From Tetmemena sp. SeJ-2015 (taxonomy: Eukaryota; Ciliophora; Spirotrichea; Sporadotrichida; Oxytrichidae): a stretch of 64,000 nucleotides of DNA. The stretch spans positions 55,500 through 119,499 of the forward strand of contig JAJKFJ010021099.1 of the NCBI GenBank assembly GCA_027382625.1, written 5' to 3'. The position numbers and the translations under genes were made by a program. Below, in pieces: positions 55,291 to 64,000 of this stretch; position 1 is the first letter of the stretch; each line of letters opens with the position of its first letter. The notes beneath the pieces are model-generated. The model was not told the origin of the DNA. It was given only the letters and a program-made list of their open reading frames with translations, and did no database searches.

Positions 55291-57865
55291 ATGAATTCTT
55301 CAAAAAGCAGCTTCTAATCTAGTGGTCAGCACTAACAAAATCCCTTCTTCAACGGCCCTCCTTCATTTGCTCCAAACAAAGAGCATTTCCCTCAAGCCAA
55401 TCCACAATCTCATAATCAAAATGCCAATTTCAATCCATTCTTGCAAAGCCCAAATCAGAATCAACAACACTAAACAAACAACTATGACTAGCAGGATTAA
55501 ATTCAGAAGTATCTCGCTCAGACTTAGAATCCGTTCAGTCCTTAGAGAAATCAAAATCATTTTCTCATGGACAGAGGGAATATGAGTGGTTAGTCAAGTA
55601 AATCTAAGAATTTTCCAATAGAAGGAGGAGTAAATGAGGAATTCAAGATAGAGAATAATGGAAGTAGTGCAATAATGACTGAGAAGATGCAATTTTCAGC
55701 CTAGAGTGAAAAAAGCACCTCTGAACTTTATCTAGGTCTAAATAACTGCCCTCCTCCATCAGATTTTGAATCTAAAGTAGTAGTAAAAAGTGACAGAGGA
55801 CTTGAAGACTTAACTAGAAATAACTCAGGATGATCTCCTGCCTAAAGATCAAATCCCTAATACAAGCTGATTTGTTTCTTCACAAGTCATACACTCAACC
55901 GACTCAGCTACGATCACTAGCAAGCAGCTTTCAAGATTATCTCACTCTAGTAGCTGATAAGATAGTCTAGGCTAAGAAACTTTAATAGCAGACAGGAGCT
56001 AATGCAGAAACTATAAGAGTTTGAAGCTTAGAATAGATAGCACCTAGCAAGCACTGCAAGAGAGATAAAGCGCCCTAGAAAGATTAAATTAGTTGCTTTT
56101 TTTTCTTAATATTATCTATATTATGATTAAATTAGTTGAGAGAGAGAAACAAGGAGGCCAAGAGGAAGCATGCAGAGGAGTCCTAGAGAGTCATAGAATT
56201 GCAAAAACGAGAGGAATAAGCAGTTAGAGAGCTGAACTAAGCATTAAAGAGTTGAATAAGCTTTTGAAGGAGAGGCATGAGGCTGAGCGTCAACTGATCA
56301 TTATCAATGAAGATCGAATCTAAAGATGCTAGAAAAGGGAAGCTAATCTCTACTTTGGATATGGCAAGTATCTTTTCAACAGACGGCTTGAGATCAAGGG
56401 AAATATTTCTAGGCCTATATAATAGTCATTCTACTTTAAATATCAGGGTTTTTTGCAGAGTGAGGCCAATCATCCCAGAAGATTACTCAAACCAAAAGCA
56501 GTTAGCTCTAAAATAGTCTCAAATGTAAACACTTAAGAACTAAAAAGGTCAAACTTTGAATTAGATGACTTAAGGAGTTGCAAATCAGCTTCAGTCAAAG
56601 AAGAGAGACTTTTAGAAGTTTTATTTACTTACTGGGAGGTAGCTCTGCTTTTGATGCAAAGTTGAAACCCAAATAGACAGCCTCCATTTCTCAAAAGCCT
56701 CAACTAGCGGTTGCATCTAACAAGGGAAGATCTCTATCAAACTCAGGCAGAAAGAAGGAGTCACTTTTAGAATCAGATGATACAATTGTAATCAAGGGCG
56801 AGACTAGCATCGAGGTGAGAGAGTTCTTCAAGGATCAAGAGAAATCTTATAAGTAGAAATTGCCTGGCATGAATGATAAAGGCTACAATAGCTAGAGATT
56901 CAAGTTCGATAGAGTCTTCTCCTAGAGTGAGACTTAGGTGGATATCTTCAACGAGGTTAGGGATGTTATTCGGTCAGCTCTCGATGGCTTCAAAGTTTGC
57001 ATATTTGCTTATGGCTAGACAGGGGCAGGTAAGACCTATACGATGGAAGGAAGCATGAACTCAACGGAGATGGGTCTCATCCCTCGTTCAGTTTAGATGA
57101 TCTTCGCCACTCTCGAATCCTAGAACCCTTCTGACTTTGATATCAAGGAGGTGACTCTGAGCTGTATTGAAATCCATATTGAGACTGTAAGGGATCTTCT
57201 CGAACCTAGTAATTAAAATGCTCAGATCATGACCAATAATCTAAAGTTCAAGCCCACAGAGATCAGAGTAACCAGCTTCAATGACGTTGAATATCTTTTA
57301 CTCAAGGCTAAGGAGAATAGGAAGGTTGGAAGCACAGCCATGAATTAAAACTCCTCTAGAAGCCACAGCATCTATCAGCTCAAGATAAGAACCAAGAGGA
57401 CTTTTCAAACATAGGTTCTTGAAGGTGCTTTGAATTTGATAGACTTAGCAGGCAGTGAGAGGATTACTGACTCTAAAGTCGAGGGAGAAAGATTATAGGA
57501 GACTCAGAGCATAAATAAGAGCTTGAGTTGCTTGGGAGATGTGATCTCTGGTATCATCAAAAAGTTTTAATTATAATTCATATAATATTGCTAATATAAA
57601 TATTATCTAAACATTGGACTTCAATTCCGCAGGGTGATAGATATGATTATTACTCACTCCTTTTATATGTAATTACCTTGGAGGGGATTCGAAGACTTTA
57701 ATGATGGTGAATGTGAGTCCACTTTAATGCAACGTGGACTAGACTGTTCAGTCTCTCAAATTTGCTGCTAAAGTGAACAGTTGCAGATTAGAGAGTAAAA
57801 AGGCTTAGTAACAATAGTCACTTGCCTCCTCTTTCAATAGTCAATTGAATGATAGTTATTAGTGA
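55291..57865 (+). CDS. Kinesin-14 type (C-terminal motor) kinesin
   Basis: N-terminal ~200 residues are Gln/Asn-rich (MNSSKSSFQSSGQHQQNPFF). A coiled-coil stalk follows (RVIELQKREEQAVRELNQAL), then the neck-motor junction LEIKGNIRVFCRVRP, which is kinesin-14-like. The motor then shows FAYGQTGAGKTYTMEGS (P-loop, Gln = TAG), NQNSSRSHSIYQLKI (switch I), LNLIDLAGSERI (switch II) and NYLGGDSKTLMMVNVSP. Kinesin-14s move toward microtubule minus ends. A long insert lies between motor strands (56650-56860). The gene has a 14-bp-pointer IES, an AAATAT IES, a TTCA IES and a further small break before LTPFICNYLGG. Frame slips occur near 55830, 56020, 56240 and 56635. TGA 57863-57865. Confidence 0.88.
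56082..56138 (+). other. IES, 14-bp pointer GATTAAATTAGTTG (43 bp)
   Basis: A perfect 14-bp repeat at 56082-56095 and 56125-56138 flanks a T-rich insert in the kinesin stalk. It is the longest pointer found here. Confidence 0.85.
56401..56443 (+). other. IES, pointer AAATAT (37 bp)
   Basis: AAATAT at 56401-56406 and 56438-56443. Excision creates LEIKGNIRVFCRVRP, the conserved kinesin neck-motor start. Confidence 0.92.
57577..57623 (+). other. IES, pointer TTCA (43 bp)
   Basis: TTCA at 57577-57580 and 57620-57623. Excision gives IIKKFQLQFNSA, followed by a second short break (about 57633-57653) and LTPFICNYLGGDSKT, approximating the kinesin NSKLT block. Confidence 0.6.
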
Positions 57866-57962
57866 TTTTAATGATAAATATTTTCCACTTAATTTGATCA
57901 ATTTAAATTTCAAAATTAAGTATAAGATAAATCCTCTTTACTTAGAAAATTAAGAATACCTT

Positions 57963-59709
57963 TCACGAAAGGTTAAATTACTTTTTGAAGTTGGCCTCTT
58001 CCTTTAGATTATCTTTGAACAAGTCCTTGCAAATCTTATATCTCATGTTAGGCATCCCATTATTCTTCACTAGGTATTTCTAGGCCTTTATAAACTACAG
58101 TCCCCATGCTCTAAGTTGAAGCCATTGATGTATTGCTAACACTCTCTTATATAACCTATTGGCTATTTAAAGCAGATGTAGCTTGCGATTAAGATGAAGC
58201 GGGAAAATTGATATTTTTCTTAGCCAAAAATTCAAGAATAACTTTATTCTCCTTGGTCCTCTTATCGAGTGAACCCTACTTAGTAATCTTCAAATCGAAT
58301 TTCTTGAAAACCTTTTTCATATCCTCAGTCTGAGAACACCCTTCAAGGTCTTTCAAGATTAAGCCCATCCTCTCTTCAAAAGCTTCAAACTCTGCTTGTC
58401 TCTTCTGTTGGCTCTCTTCTATTCTGAACTGCATCCGCTTCACCTTTTCATCAATAAGAGCTTACTCTGGATTAACTATTTCAACCCAGTCCTTCTGCTC
58501 CTCTTAATTCTCGTTCTTTACTCCTTCTTTCTCTTTTACTTAAGTTCCCTCATCATTCTAGCTATTAAGAGTGAGCGCATCTATCGCTTCACTGATATCT
58601 ATCAAGTTCGTCTGGCTTTTAGATCTTACCAATATTTGTACTCGCTCTTTGCTTTAAGCCTCCTTCTGCTTCGAAACTTATTTATCTTTCTGCTTTTGAT
58701 CAACAATGACACTCTTTTAGACTCTACCTTTCTTCTCTTCCTCATCTTCAATCAGATGCTGTGTACTCATTTGAGAGAGTTGCAGTAACATGTCATCCTG
58801 CCCCTTCTCATAGACTTTCTTAGTCTTTTCCATCTTTGCCTGAGTTTCTGATTGCTTAAGGAATTATAGCACACACTTTTTAATGATGGCTATATTTTCA
58901 AGACTAAAATATTCAATCATAAATTTGTCTCGCTCATTCTAACTTATGTCCCAAACACTCTCCAATTTGCTAGAATCTGACACTTGGCTTTCTAATTGAA
59001 GTGAGGCCTGGGAGGTGATAGCTTGATTCTATCTGGCCTTGACCATACCCACTCCCATTACAAGTCTCTCTATTAAATCTACCTCTTCCTAAGTCAGATA
59101 ATCCAGTTAGGACTAAGAAAAGGCTTTGAGTTTAACGATTTGAAGTTTGTCCTTGTGCTATTGGAAAGAGTAGTTCAAACTCTTTGGGAGTTTAGTTGAT
59201 TCCGAGCAGATAATTAAGCCCACTGCTTTTCTCAAAGCCATGTCATCGATTGTCTTAGCTACTGTGGAGCTAGACAACTCACCCTCATAAAACTTTGCAT
59301 CAACCACTATATACAAAGGAGTTTTCTCTTTAGCTTGTGAGCCCTGCAAGATTTGAACAAACTCAGCGTCAGGTCTTGACTATTTCTGATCCTTTCTCAA
59401 TTTGACTTGTATGATGGGGAAGTTATTGCAGTACTTCTTGGCTTCTCTATTCTAAACAGCTGCACTGAGGGCGAGAGTTTGCTTCTTGGCCGGGTCTTTC
59501 TGTGGCTTGTCCGTCCTTAGTTCAAACCTGTAGCCTTCAATCGTTCTCAGCTCAGAAAGAAGTAAATTGACCGTCTTTTCAAATCTACTAGGCGCTGAGT
59601 GAGAGTTTTATGTCGAGCGTTGAGAACTCTGAGTGAACTGTTGTGAGTATGTGTAACTGAAGCTCTTATCCAGAGCGCTTGGTTCAAGCTAAGAATCTTC
59701 TCTTTGCAT
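57963..59709 (-). CDS. Unidentified protein with a nuclease-like Asp-Ala-Lys segment
   Basis: ATG 59707-59709 begins MQREDSQLEPSALDKSFSYT. After a Ser-rich leader comes a mixed alpha/beta region: VNLLLSELRTIEGYRFELRT, NFPIIQVKLRKDQK, LYIVVDAKFYEGELSSSTVA, KTIDDMALRKAVGLIICSES. The hydrophobic-D-A-K strand followed by a helix resembles the core of restriction-endonuclease-like folds, but the rest is not diagnostic. A long charged coiled-coil C-terminal half follows (EKVKRMQFRIEESQQKRQAE) to a helical end (GMPNMRYKICKDLFKDNLKE) at TGA 57963-57965. No IES is apparent, but at least one frame slip lies near 58150. About 575 residues. Confidence 0.5.
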
Positions 59710-59847
59710 TTGTGATAAGTAAAATAGAATGAGTTAAAAAATGAAATATTAATGTAAAATAAGCTTGTAGCTATAAATGAGGAAAGGAAGTCAAAAGAAT
59801 TGAATATTTTGTAGATATTTATTGTTTTCAATCTTAAACTCAAATAT

Positions 59848-61121
59848 TCAGTGAGATGAATGAATTCTCAATTCATACTTGATCTTTTGTTTGTCCTTGA
59901 GGTCATATATCTGAATACTTCCATTCATTGAAATAATTAATGATATATCTTTATTCATGCATTTACATTATAACTTTATTCAACCATCTTTATTAAAATT
60001 AATTGGTGGTGCCTACAGCGATGGTATGGCCGTCATAGCAAAAGGAAAGCGCAGTGAGTGGATTCTGGTTATCGATGGTCTTAACTGTTTTCTATCCTGA
60101 GATGTCATAGAACTGAATCTTCCCATCCATTCCACAAGAGGTAAGCAGTAGATTGTTCACTGGTGAGAAAGCGAGACCCGTCACCACAGACTGATGCGCA
60201 TTTTGAATTTCCCACTTTCTGCTTCTGAGCTGAACATCCCAGATTATTATCTTCCCGTTCTCATGTGCAGATGCAAGTATATAGGGCTTTACATGAGAGA
60301 ACTTCACCATGACTATGTTTGCAGGGTCTTGGAATTGAAAAATTAAGTCCCTATCATTATTAATTGCATGATGTCCTTGCGGTCTTTATTAACTGATCGG
60401 ACGCATATAATTCCATCTTGAGAGGAGCTTGCAAAGTACTCACTGTCCTTATTGAAGCTAACAGAATTCAAAGGATGGCCTTGGATGTGGCCCGTCTCTG
60501 AAAATAACTCCAGTTTCTTTGTTTTGAGATAAAGCATTCCCAAAAGACCTGAGGATGTGCAGAATCCAACTAAGGAAGAGTCCTGAGAGAATGTAACATC
60601 AGTCACAGTAGTGTCCTATTAAAGTTTTAAGTTTAATTAGCTTAGATAAAGATTGGTGTTAAGCGCTTCTGATTGCTGGATATGCTTCTTACCTCTTCAG
60701 TAGAGACTTGAAAGTACTTGAGTATGCTGCCGTCTGAAACTTTGCTAAATGCTATCCTCGAATCATTTTCTTAGCAGTGCGCTATCACCTTATCTAAAAG
60801 TGGATTATTAAGGAATCAAGGCCAGTTTAAATGTAAATGAGCCGTCGTGAATAGAGAAACTTACTGTCGTGAGACCAATAAGCTTACCAAACTTTCCTCT
60901 CTCGCTAAGAATCGATGTTCACTATAGGGTTGCTCACTCCCAATTGATGTACTTAGATCCTCTATAGGTAAATGAGAAAATGCTTTCATATCGGAAATTT
61001 TAACTCTTTCCTCACATGTTAACTTTACTCAAAGGCATTTCTTGACTTACACTCGTCGCCGAAAGAATCAGAGGCACTTGATTGGGTAAAGAAGTTGCTT
61101 GTCTATTGATGATTTGCTCAT
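59848..61121 (-). CDS. NEDD1-like WD40 protein
   Basis: WD-repeat blades recur: GHPLNSVSFNKDSEYFASSS with a QDGIICVRS strand, KPYILASAHENGKIIIWDVQ, QSVVTGLAFSPVNNLLLTSC with GMDGKIQFYDISG, and NPLTALSFCYDGHTIAVGTT followed by NGSIQIYDL. The two final blades match NEDD1 (GCP-WD), which recruits gamma-tubulin to centrosomes and basal bodies. The N-terminus (from ATG 61119-61121) is only partly resolved because of frame breaks at 60,620-60,650 and 60,870-61,060. The gene ends soon after the last blade (TGA 59848-59850), so the usual NEDD1 C-terminal coiled coil is missing or lies beyond an unrecognised IES. Confidence 0.72.
60333..60366 (-). other. IES, pointer AATTG (29 bp)
   Basis: AATTG at 60333-60337 and 60362-60366. 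Excision joins NKDRKDIMQ to FQDPANIVMVKFSHV and removes a TGA. Confidence 0.85.
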
Positions 61122-61318
61122 TCTACGACTACTAAACCGCAAAAACCTATTAAATTTATAAACTCTCCTTATATATCTCTATAGTTTATCTTTAATCAGT
61201 TCGCGTTTAAACTCTCTAACTCATTTTGTTAAATTTGAATTTATATTTTTGATTATCTTTTGCCATTTCATCTCAGAATCAAGAGCAAAATTGCGAAGTT
61301 GTGTTTATAAAACTAAAA

Positions 61319-62053
61319 ATGAATTACAATTTATAAATAGTTAAAAGAAAATTAAAGCCCTTGCAAAATACCTCACTCAGTACTATCACGCTTTTAGCAG
61401 TTGCACTTTCGCTTTGCTTTTGTTTTGCTTCGACTCAGAGCTACACGAGCACTTATACCTTGGTGAGTTGTGCTTCGAACAAGTCAGACTCCTTCTGTTC
61501 TCAATAAAGTGTGGGGCCTAGTCCATGCTGTGCCAATATAACTTTCTACAACGCGAGTGCTTCACCGTCAATACAAATTGGATATTACTGCATGGCCTCT
61601 GAAGTGGCTCGGTTCATAGGCAATTATTCAATCTCAACTAAGGTATATATAAGTTACGCCTGCATAGCCAATTCAACCCAATTAGGAGCTAAAAATTGTA
61701 CTTCTAATTCTGATTGCACAGACGGCGAGTGCTGCAGCTCTAGAGGAGTTCAAATCAATTCAGGAGAGATACAGTCTAATAGCTCTTACTCAAACGTTTG
61801 CTCTACACTCACTGACTCAATGTCTAGTGGTATAGGCTATATCACAGCTTCCACAGTCGCAAGTGCTTAACAACAAGTAATTCTCTATGGCAGAGTTTGC
61901 ATCAGCAATTATAAATAAAGAGAGTTGGATTTTGTAATAAAGATTCTAAAATATTTAATGCAGTCAACTTAATTTTGCAGGCATCACTTTTGTTATTGCT
62001 TTTGCTCACACTCGATACGTTAAAGTTTACTTGATACTGAAGCAAACTTGTGA
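61319..62053 (+). CDS. Cys-rich surface protein, single copy of the unnamed domain
   Basis: After a basic leader there is a hydrophobic segment (ITLLAVALSLCFCFA), then LVSCASNKSDSFCSQQS, SPCCANITFYNASAS, IGYYCMASEVARFIGNYS, YACIANSTQLGAKNC and NSDCTDGECCSS. This repeats the Cys and aromatic spacing of the two units in the 51437 gene, ten kilobases away on the same strand. Several N-x-S/T sites suggest glycosylation. A TTTGCA repeat at 61896-61901 and 61974-61979 may bound an IES near the C-terminus. TGA 62051-62053 if the frame is followed. Probably a cell-surface protein; function unknown. Confidence 0.65.
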
Positions 62054-62340
62054 AAATAGAATGTCCATTAGATTAATTGCTCCAAGTTGAATATTCTCTT
62101 CCTAATTTTAAAAGTCAAGCATATAAATCACATCCTTGTGACTCTATAAAAGAAAGAAGCAATTAAAATAATATAATAAAATGAAAATACATGTAGCACC
62201 ACAACGTAATTTAGTCTAAATGAAGTCACTTTATCTTGTGAGAGAGAAGCTTTTGCTTTTCAAGTATAAGGTGGAGTGAGTTAGACTATATTTGCTTGAA
62301 GAAGATGATTTAAATGATGACTTCATCCTTGCTCTACGAA
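62054..62340. other. Intergenic, AT-rich
   Basis: 3' flank of the surface-protein gene up to the GC-rich island. No coding frame or repeat recognised. Confidence 0.4.
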
Positions 62341-62480
62341 CTTCGGTGGGTACGCCCTCAGTCCTCGGACACCATGGGGGTGTGGCCCAAATAACCGAAG
62401 AACTTTGAAGCTAACACATCAGGGAGTGCTTAAGGCTTAATGCCTAACAGCCTCTTAGTCTGATAAATCTCTCTCAACGA
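62341..62480. ncRNA. Candidate structured RNA in a GC-rich island
   Basis: A GC-rich patch in AT-rich intergenic DNA. CTTCGGT (62341-62347) can pair with ACCGAAG (62394-62400), enclosing CACCATGGGGGTG-like pairing. A second potential hairpin is AGGC/GCCT near 62433-62446. No protein frame is convincing. It does not match a tRNA, 5S, U1, U2 or U6 that I can recall. Strand and identity are unknown. Confidence 0.3.
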
Positions 62481-62852
62481 ATATAATTATAATCCACTCA
62501 TCATAATAAAAAGTAAGAAAGAGAATTGAGGTCTGATGAAGAAGACTTCTAAAAATAAATTTGCGAGAGTTAGGGTAAGAATTTGAGTAAAATTTGTTTA
62601 TTTCAAATTAAAGAAGAGGTGAGTGGTGGAACTAGATTACACCCACCACTATAATAAATAATGTAGTAGATATTTATACTAGTTCAAATGAGCTCACATT
62701 CAAAACATAAAATAGCTTTGCCCGAATAATTTATTTTAAATGAGGTTAAGTATTTAAGTCAATATATTCATCTTATGATATTCTGAGTCTGTGAGAAGAA
62801 GATCTGTATAATTGCGATGAAGCTTTCTCCAGAATAATTGCGAGTCTTTGCT
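62481..62852. other. Intergenic, AT-rich
   Basis: About 370 bases downstream of the Rab gene. Nothing recognisable. Confidence 0.4.
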
Positions 62853-63926
62853 TCAGCATTTCTCGCATTTATCTTTCTTTTCCTTTCTAGATTTCTTTTT
62901 GCCTTTTTTGTCAAACGAACCACCCTCTTGATCCTCCTCTTAATAAAAAAATAGGAAAATGGAGTTAAGAATTGAGTTTGAGAGATTTTCCTTTGGGTCT
63001 TATATCCTTGGCACCTGATACCAATTTTTAGTCAATGTAAGGATTGCTTAAAGTGTCATCCTTGAGCATGTTTTTGTTCTGATTTCGGTAGACTTCTAAA
63101 GTATAAATTAGCTATTGGAAAGCAAAGATAGATAGAGATGGTTATAACTTCGGTTTATAAACGTAGTGATCAGAAATTTAATTATCGATGACTAAGTCTG
63201 ATCAAATTTCCTCTTACACTCTTTTATACCTTATCATCATTTCTTGAAAGGATTTTTCCTTGATTTTTATTCTAAAGTACTTTACTTACCTCTAACGAGA
63301 CAGCTGAATGCATTCTTAATGTTTACTCCACTCTTCGCACTCACTTCCAAGTAGCCCATGTTTCTTGTGCGAGCATACTCCATCGCCAAGTTGTAAGGAA
63401 CCTCCCTGCTCGGCAAATCAATTCATCTACATGGTATAATGTATATACTAAGATCACATTTATTGCCCAACAGCATTATAAGCACCTTTGAGTCAACACA
63501 CTACGCCATGACATCAAACCAACCATCCAGCTTGGAATATGATTCAATGCTCGTGCAGTCGAATACCAAAAACACGCCAATTACTTTATAATACAATTAA
63601 GATGATAAAGATAAAGATAACTTTTCTGAAAAAGATGGGTGAGAGGGAATGATATTTTTCCTGTCCAAGTGTGTCCCAAATATTAAGCTGTACCCAGGTA
63701 TCCTCAGTGCGGTCCACTTTCACCAGTTTCTTCATTATCTACATTTGAACTGATGATTGCTCGTTATCGTTGAAGTTATCGTTCACATATCTGTTGATGA
63801 TACATACATATGAAATATATACTCAATTAAATTTAAGTGGATACTGGTCTTGCCCACTCTCGCATGACCGACCAAGATAATTTTGTAGTTTTGTTCTGGC
63901 AAATCGCCATCAAAATACTCCATCAT
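62853..63926 (-). CDS. Rab-family small GTPase
   Basis: Starts [20 protein letters not shown] at 63924-63926. G-motifs in order: P-loop GHARVGKTS, switch [13 protein letters not shown] (Leu where Rabs usually have Ala), [12 protein letters not shown], and [13 protein letters not shown]. The tail is Lys-rich and ends KCEKC at TGA 62853-62855, with the two terminal-region Cys residues expected for geranylgeranylation. Rabs direct membrane traffic. About 220 residues after removing three IESs and two GT-AG introns (one of about 200 nt before EVYRNQNKN, one before EEDQEGGSF). The effector loop is atypical ([12 protein letters not shown]), so the subfamily is unclear. Confidence 0.88.
63417..63456 (-). 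other. IES, pointer ATCA (36 bp)
   Basis: ATCA at 63417-63420 and 63453-63456. Excision gives [18 protein letters not shown], restoring the guanine-specificity motif context. Confidence 0.9.
63583..63624 (-). other. IES, pointer ACTTT (37 bp)
   Basis: ACTTT at 63583-63587 and 63620-63624. Excision joins LSPIFFRK to [12 protein letters not shown]. Confidence 0.9.
63799..63844 (-). other. IES, pointer GATAC (41 bp)
   Basis: GATAC at 63799-63803 and 63840-63844. Excision joins the P-loop HARVGKTSI to [11 protein letters not shown]. Confidence 0.92.
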
Positions 63927-64000
63927 CGAACAAATTCTTTTAAAATATTATAAAGTCGACAATTAAAAAAATCTATGATAATCTTATAGTGGGGAGAATT

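Noticed and set aside
1..64000. Many apparent pseudogenes with in-frame stops and frameshifts.
   Set aside because: Most stops are reassigned Gln codons, and most frame breaks coincide with pointer-bounded IESs or GT-AG introns whose removal restores conserved motifs.
1..64000. Scrambled (out-of-order or inverted) macronuclear segments.
   Set aside because: In the genes whose families are recognisable (B56, ABC, MYB, kinesin, NPHP4, CWF19, SUOX, IWS1, Rab) the segments occur in protein order on one strand. Scrambling in unidentified genes cannot be excluded by eye.
1..64000. Intact germline transposons (TBE-type transposase), CRISPR arrays or bacterial operon features.
   Set aside because: No transposase motif, long terminal inverted repeat or spacer-repeat array was seen; gene structure is plainly eukaryotic.

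Overview
The window reads as germline (micronuclear) DNA of a spirotrich ciliate of the Oxytricha/Stylonychia/Tetmemena type. Two sequence observations support this. First, conserved proteins are readable only if TAA and TAG mean Gln and TGA is the sole stop; the kinesin P-loop Gln, for example, is a TAG. Second, nearly every conserved gene is broken by short AT-rich insertions (mostly 22-130 bp) that are not GT-AG introns. Each insertion is bounded by a direct repeat of 2-14 bp, and dropping one repeat plus the insertion restores the frame and a conserved motif. That is the signature of internal eliminated sequences (IESs) and their pointers between macronuclear-destined segments. About 40 such junctions are listed. 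Ordinary GT-AG introns of about 32-110 nt coexist with them. I saw no CCCCAAAA telomere tracts, so this looks like the interior of a germline chromosome and not a nanochromosome. The species is inferred, not proven.

Layout, left to right. 1-9 kb: an unidentified partial gene (-), a Q/N-rich gene (+), and two TPR paralogues (-) flanking an SFI1-like coiled-coil gene (-). 9-15.5 kb: a Bet v1-like (SRPBCC) protein (+), PP2A B56 regulatory subunit (-), a mitochondrial Atm1/ABCB7-type half transporter (-) with seven IESs, and a twin-CX9C protein (+). 16-23 kb: two poorly resolved genes, a mitochondrial membrane protein (-) and a large helical protein (-). 23.5-33 kb: RhoGDI (+), a coiled-coil gene (+), a small basic gene (+), a three-repeat MYB factor (+), and two unidentified genes. 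33-44 kb: a DUF4215-type Cys-rich surface protein (+) and nephrocystin-4 (+). 44-51 kb: CWF19-like (-), a sulfite-oxidase domain with a long N-terminal extension (-), and an IQ/coiled-coil protein (-). 51-64 kb: a Cys-rich surface protein (+), IWS1/Spn1 (+), a C-terminal-motor kinesin (+), an unidentified protein (-), a NEDD1-like WD40 protein (-), a second Cys-rich surface protein (+), a GC-rich island that may encode a structured RNA, and a Rab-type GTPase (-).

The genes do not form a pathway; they are independent, tightly packed transcription units that would presumably end up on separate macronuclear molecules. There is a loose excess of cilium/centrosome-type proteins: NPHP4, NEDD1-like, kinesin-14 and SFI1-like. 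In the genes I could follow, segments are in linear order, and I found no scrambled gene. Several genes also show single-base frame slips (often at G/C runs) not explained by IESs; these are most simply consensus indels. All protein calls are by eye, without database search.
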